Shown here one piece after another: positions 62,101-64,000 of a DNA stretch of 64,000 nt. The DNA comes from Zooshikella sp050749885 (GTDB taxonomy: Bacteria > Pseudomonadota > Gammaproteobacteria > Pseudomonadales > Zooshikellaceae). The translations under genes were made by a program, and so were the position numbers. The DNA lies in assembly GCF_050749885.1 (NCBI RefSeq), contig NZ_JBOIUB010000013.1, forward strand, positions 75,062-139,061, in the 5' to 3' direction. A model generated the notes under the pieces. The model did not search any database, had not been told where the DNA came from, and saw only the letters and a program-made list of their open reading frames with translations. The first letter of the stretch is position 1; each line of letters opens with the position of its first letter.

Positions 62101-64000
62101 CTATGCTAAAGCCATTAATGTCGAAGGCTTTGCAGAGCAGCTACTGGCCAGTACTGAGAGCCGTGGTGAAGTAGAAGCTCGCCTGGCTGCACGCAGCTTG
62201 CCTCAGCTGACGGAGCATGATCGCCTCAGCTTTAGCTTTTTCAATGCCGATGGCCAGGTGACCCACAAAGTTAATGGTTTGGGGCAAGTTACTGCATTTC
62301 ATTATGATGCTAATGGCAATGTGATTCAGGAAAGCCGTTTCAGCAAACCACTGGTTGATGAACAGGTTTATTCACTGCTGGAAAATCATGATCTATCGAT
62401 TGTCACCACAGGGCTTAAGGATAACCCTGCAGTCACTACCTACCAGTTTTACAATGCGCTAAACCAGCCAGAAGTTGTCATTGATGCAGCCGGTTATGTT
62501 GCGGTTAATCAGTATGATGACGTTGGCCGACTGACTTCTACCTTGAAGTATTCTCTGCACTATGATGATCACCTGAATATCGACCCTCAACAAGCACGTG
62601 AACTGTCATCAAGTGATGTCCTGCAGTTGATTGAAAAAGCAAAAGCAGATACTGATAAAGACAATGCCATAGCGGGTCAGCGCACTCAGGTTATTTATGA
62701 TGAGCTGGGTCGTAAACAGTATCAAATTGATGCGGCAGGCTATATCAGTGCCTTTAAATATGATGTGAATGATCGACTGATTGAGAGCTTACAGTATAAA
62801 ACGCCCATTAATATCAGCCTGGATTCAACAACACCTTCCGCGCAGCAAATTACTGATTATATTGCTGAGCATAATGAAACGGCAGTTTTCCAACAGCATG
62901 TTTATGACAAGGTTGGGCGTGAAGTTTATACCATTGATGGGCAAGGTTACGTTACTGAGAAAGTCTATGATGCATTGGGCCAGGTGACAGGCACCAAACG
63001 TTACACCATGCCTGTTGAATACAGTGCAACACCAAGTTATTCCAGTGTAAGACGTGCAGTGCGGAGGCTAGATGCGGTAACTACGCATACGGGCTACGAT
63101 AGCGCAGGCCGCACCCAGCTGGAAATCGATGCCCTCGGCCATGTCACCGCCCATGAGTACGATGCTTTAGGTCAGTTGCGCCGTACCGTGCGTTACGCTC
63201 AGGCGTTGGATGAAGGGCTGCGTGGTGGTTCGACCGCTGAGATCTCCGCGCGTTTGTCGGGGCTGCAGCATGCCCAGGACCAAGCGACGGTGTATCGCTA
63301 TGATGCCGCCGGTCATAAAACCGCGTTGATTACGGGTGCGGCCAGTGAGGTCACATTAGGGCTGACCGAAGATCAGTTGCAGGCGGGGTTAGCCTCGGGT
63401 CAGCTGCGGGCCGAGTTTTATGAGTATGATGCCCTGGGCCAACGAACGGTGTTGCGCCAAGCTACAGTGGACGGTGATTTCCGCACGCTGTTCTATTACG
63501 ACAGCAAAGGTCAATTGACCCGTGAGTTGAAGCAGGTGGATGCTGAGCACGGTTACCTGACCGTGTTCGACTACGATGCCTTCGGCAATAAAATCTTCGA
63601 GAACCGCTACAGTGGTTTGCTCCCCATGGCCCTGGGTGCCAATCAGTCGCGTTCCTTGGTCTATGCCGACCGCATTGTTCGTTTCCGTTACGATGCCTTG
63701 AATCGTCTGGTGGCGGAAACCGTGCCCAGTGCTGACGGTAATGGCCATGAGACCCGTTATCAGTACGATGCTTTTGGCAACCTCACCTTAAAAACCGAAG
63801 CAGCGGGCATGCAGGCGGAGCGCCGCACCGCCTATCGCTATGATGAGCGTAACCAAAAAGTCGCGGAAATCACCGCGCTGGGTACTGAGGCGGCCGCAGA
63901 GACCCAATACCGGTATGATGCATTGGGCCGGGTCAGTGCCATTGTCGATGCTCGGGGTGTGGCCCTTATTCAAGAAGACAGTGACTGGGCACTGGCCGAG
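56150..64000 (+). CDS. Giant RHS/YD-repeat protein (5' part; continues past window)
   Basis: An uninterrupted frame of 2617 codons runs from ATG (AAGG ten bases upstream) to the last base of the window. The N-terminus (VVAGQGLGLYNNSLTGLNGQ, then RVFINHNTGNLIIQHYTDDL) is typical of very large RHS-type proteins; no signal peptide is seen. Dozens of YD repeats follow, such as FQYDAFGRLLRKIDTAG, YRYDALGRKVSVTDPLGQVT and YQYDARGNVLVKTDANG. Residues ~777-1230 interrupt the repeats with beta-rich, non-YD sequence. YD repeats form a hollow shell that encloses a C-terminal toxin in polymorphic toxins and Tc toxins; the toxic end lies outside the window. GC rises from about 63,040 onward. Confidence 0.93.
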   Translation, partial: MVAVVAGQGLGLYNNSLTGLNGQSSALGQGNNRVFINHNTGNLIIQHYTDDLASKGLNTSLLQTYNSQGQSNDPRNQPWLLGLNRYISELPEVPNEAGSLLVKRNGDGSESIYRYSEQHKVYITADGDGAHDLFRYDATTKSWTWEEGSSRVKEFYNATGQLTALEDKAGNRTQLTYQNNLLVKLEDASGQITQLSYEGQKLTAIQIEYTGDNDQQIKRSLARYSYDASGRLATVITDLTPDDNSVEDGVIYQTTYSYEGDSQRIKQITNSDGTQLTFAYQQVGDKYVISQYRDATGIGADYHYDPENHTTQVTDALGQQTDYQFDDLGRIVKVLTPAIEGQRTTLQYSYDAQDNIVEVIDGLGNKVTREFDAMGNLVYEFDANHHIKHFQYNDQQQLVAEASWQLERAPLNDNERKAIPENVVAKRYVYDEQGFKRFVISPEGNISGFNYDTYGQLVETYQVNGVRYPKNKLVLNQGENAAQPTLAELNTLVSSEQAQQVMRTTSLYDSRGLIGKVIQHDGQGNTQETAFQYDAFGRLLRKIDTAGVAETISYDGLGRILSKTNKAGQTTVFRYDDQQHTVATTFSNGLVKTELFDAAGRLLSRTEQASDTTATNRVRFFYDKAGRQVASEDKTGGRSYTLFDARNRKVASVDSVGALTEFRYDANEQLIESIQYETLVDTRRLLSFGQLKESLFNLDKLRPKANPTADRHQYWVYNSQGQKRFQVDGAGAVTEWAYNAYGKVVSEKHYETSLSSEVLAEPLTEANILAKLGDYTPIAVDNSTTTRWPASEHSDAQYHLGALTQTTKTVTSGANIEASSQASTRNAKPWPDYVTEIKQQNHPDINGTILLNYLTPEEQAQVKYIRADLYNLQTRHSTLSRTFPDKFDDYQGQLVLPAISGNGRFRATVIVELNDGTSIVKPTFVLEKGRQQVLSQTLRWPVDDMAELSGAEHTLKYRIVDRVGPDLESGTPFTEKSIAIVDGFYQVELTDLIPNTSYEIVIDQQAGGQRTGDVSRYHKTARFQWVPQTSHQPLNVSWQQDTIVNKPTAGASLTGVISEEDARNIDYIQVYVDDTQTNKQVSEAITYPRGYRFYQGDINLSLDRPLDSGSYRISVHKHYLDGTKKSESFMYTVGDQQDIVVNSKLTIPLDKLPLDVTQPGTTIAYRLAQQDNAEYQFIDLASQRSADGKSIELTLSDLVASRNDLYIKIVKDGYPPIELEGHALVVVDGYSYQTPLLKFADPNGDHIKGRFSHQLYNDNQQLVGSLDAAGYLTEYVYNPAGQKIREIHYAKKAVDYVGQQFDRELADIRPTADVADQQTHFIYDGFGQLTATVDAEGYLSENVYDQLGQLTQTIRYHQSVNYAGQSLTELRALATHASQPNSVESITYDAAGRKQTSTDRFGVVTRYTYNADGQLSQTVTGANKQLSKAHTTQRRFDQKGRVTAELTAEGAVRLTEAKTDAAREAVWHDYASTFVYNEAGLKIRQQAPKTAEGGQPVTFFYYDHQQRLRYTIQQVDTQGKASVTEYRYNTFGEQTTRVDYFTLIDSKELTGGWDNSRQLKVITTNKQDRITQQSFDQAGRKLHTIAADGAETRVAYNSFGEVTRLAKSIRAANGQYAVTETAYDQRGLVSRISQLSGSDETLTTLAVGTKTLETHHEYDAFGRLTVKTFADNHRQQTAYDRLNRVVAEINHSGETTAYRYDALGRKVSVTDPLGQVTQYQFDDQTRTITLVSPAGHAVKTQQNQHGETLEITDAKGNRQRFTYDEAGRLVNTQRLDAQGNLLQQESKAYNQRGWLVESTDTQGIKRQFSYDAVGRKLAETVDPEGAKLTTSYRLDAFGQVTYQRGPDRVATTMKYDAAGRVLEVVRDSGFAGAGLITRYTYDELGNQVSVEQGSQREGMLAQTRYHYDNLGRKVAETVDPDGLALTTRYQYDARGNVLVKTDANGSQTFFGYDVNNRLRYTVDGQGGVTAYKYDAAGQKIFTRHYAKAINVEGFAEQLLASTESRGEVEARLAARSLPQLTEHDRLSFSFFNADGQVTHKVNGLGQVTAFHYDANGNVIQESRFSKPLVDEQVYSLLENHDLSIVTTGLKDNPAVTTYQFYNALNQPEVVIDAAGYVAVNQYDDVGRLTSTLKYSLHYDDHLNIDPQQARELSSSDVLQLIEKAKADTDKDNAIAGQRTQVIYDELGRKQYQIDAAGYISAFKYDVNDRLIESLQYKTPINISLDSTTPSAQQITDYIAEHNETAVFQQHVYDKVGREVYTIDGQGYVTEKVYDALGQVTGTKRYTMPVEYSATPSYSSVRRAVRRLDAVTTHTGYDSAGRTQLEIDALGHVTAHEYDALGQLRRTVRYAQALDEGLRGGSTAEISARLSGLQHAQDQATVYRYDAAGHKTALITGAASEVTLGLTEDQLQAGLASGQLRAEFYEYDALGQRTVLRQATVDGDFRTLFYYDSKGQLTRELKQVDAEHGYLTVFDYDAFGNKIFENRYSGLLPMALGANQSRSLVYADRIVRFRYDALNRLVAETVPSADGNGHETRYQYDAFGNLTLKTEAAGMQAERRTAYRYDERNQKVAEITALGTEAAAETQYRYDALGRVSAIVDARGVALIQEDSDWALAE

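Noticed and set aside
56412..62987. Scattered short frames on both strands through the RHS region
   Set aside because: The continuous frame from 56,150 reads as YD repeats from end to end; the short frames are out of frame with it and carry no features.

Overview
The window looks like the chromosome of a low-GC gammaproteobacterium related to Pseudomonas and the Oceanospirillales. A Zooshikella-like genome is my guess and is not proven here. The basis is gene order. yheS-TIGR02444-algP, an FKBP isomerase, rsd/algQ, dsbB, gshA, tex, pckA and hslO lie in an arrangement close to the one I know from Pseudomonas. hslO, hslR, yrfG and nudE recall the enterobacterial heat-shock neighbourhood. No rRNA, tRNA, CRISPR array, prophage or transposase gene was seen.

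Region 1 (1-21.7 kb) is mostly core genome: a TetR regulator, the ABC-F protein YheS, an AT-hook AlgP-like protein, an orphan ParA ATPase, a periplasmic FKBP isomerase, a WD40 lipoprotein, a MerR-controlled metal permease operon with a textbook 20-bp-spacer promoter, Rsd, DsbB, a FliL-like protein, GshA, Tex, PckA, an unknown 319-residue protein and Hsp33. Region 2 (21.7-43.2 kb) mixes two RND efflux operons, a hydrolase, HslR, YrfG, NudE, CysQ, a Spo0M-like protein, CutC, a lipase foldase with its lipase, a zinc-ribbon protein, and a small amino-acid catabolism cluster (ornithine-cyclodeaminase-like enzyme, YheO/DauR-like regulator, threonine-dehydratase-like enzyme). The lipase has Ala in place of the catalytic Ser.

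Region 3 (43.6-55.5 kb) is the most unusual part: seven tandem genes for secreted proteins, all with a signal peptide, an N-terminal LamG-like domain, a two-cysteine hinge, 25-30 Gly-X-Y collagen triplets and a C-terminal tip. The tips differ: one carries a calcium-loop segment plus a second LamG-like domain, one a phage tail-tip (gp10-like) domain, four a shared but internally divergent disulfide-type domain, and one an unrelated Cys-rich domain. The first six genes are each followed by a ~150-170 bp inverted-repeat element. Genes 4-5 and 6-7 look like a duplicated two-gene block. The layout suggests a family of collagen-rod surface fibres whose tips diversify by recombination.

Region 4 (56.1-64.0 kb) is one uninterrupted reading frame of at least 2617 codons, a giant RHS/YD-repeat protein that runs off the right edge. 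Its base composition rises in GC near the edge. Intergenic regions throughout carry small palindromic elements of at least four kinds, described individually.
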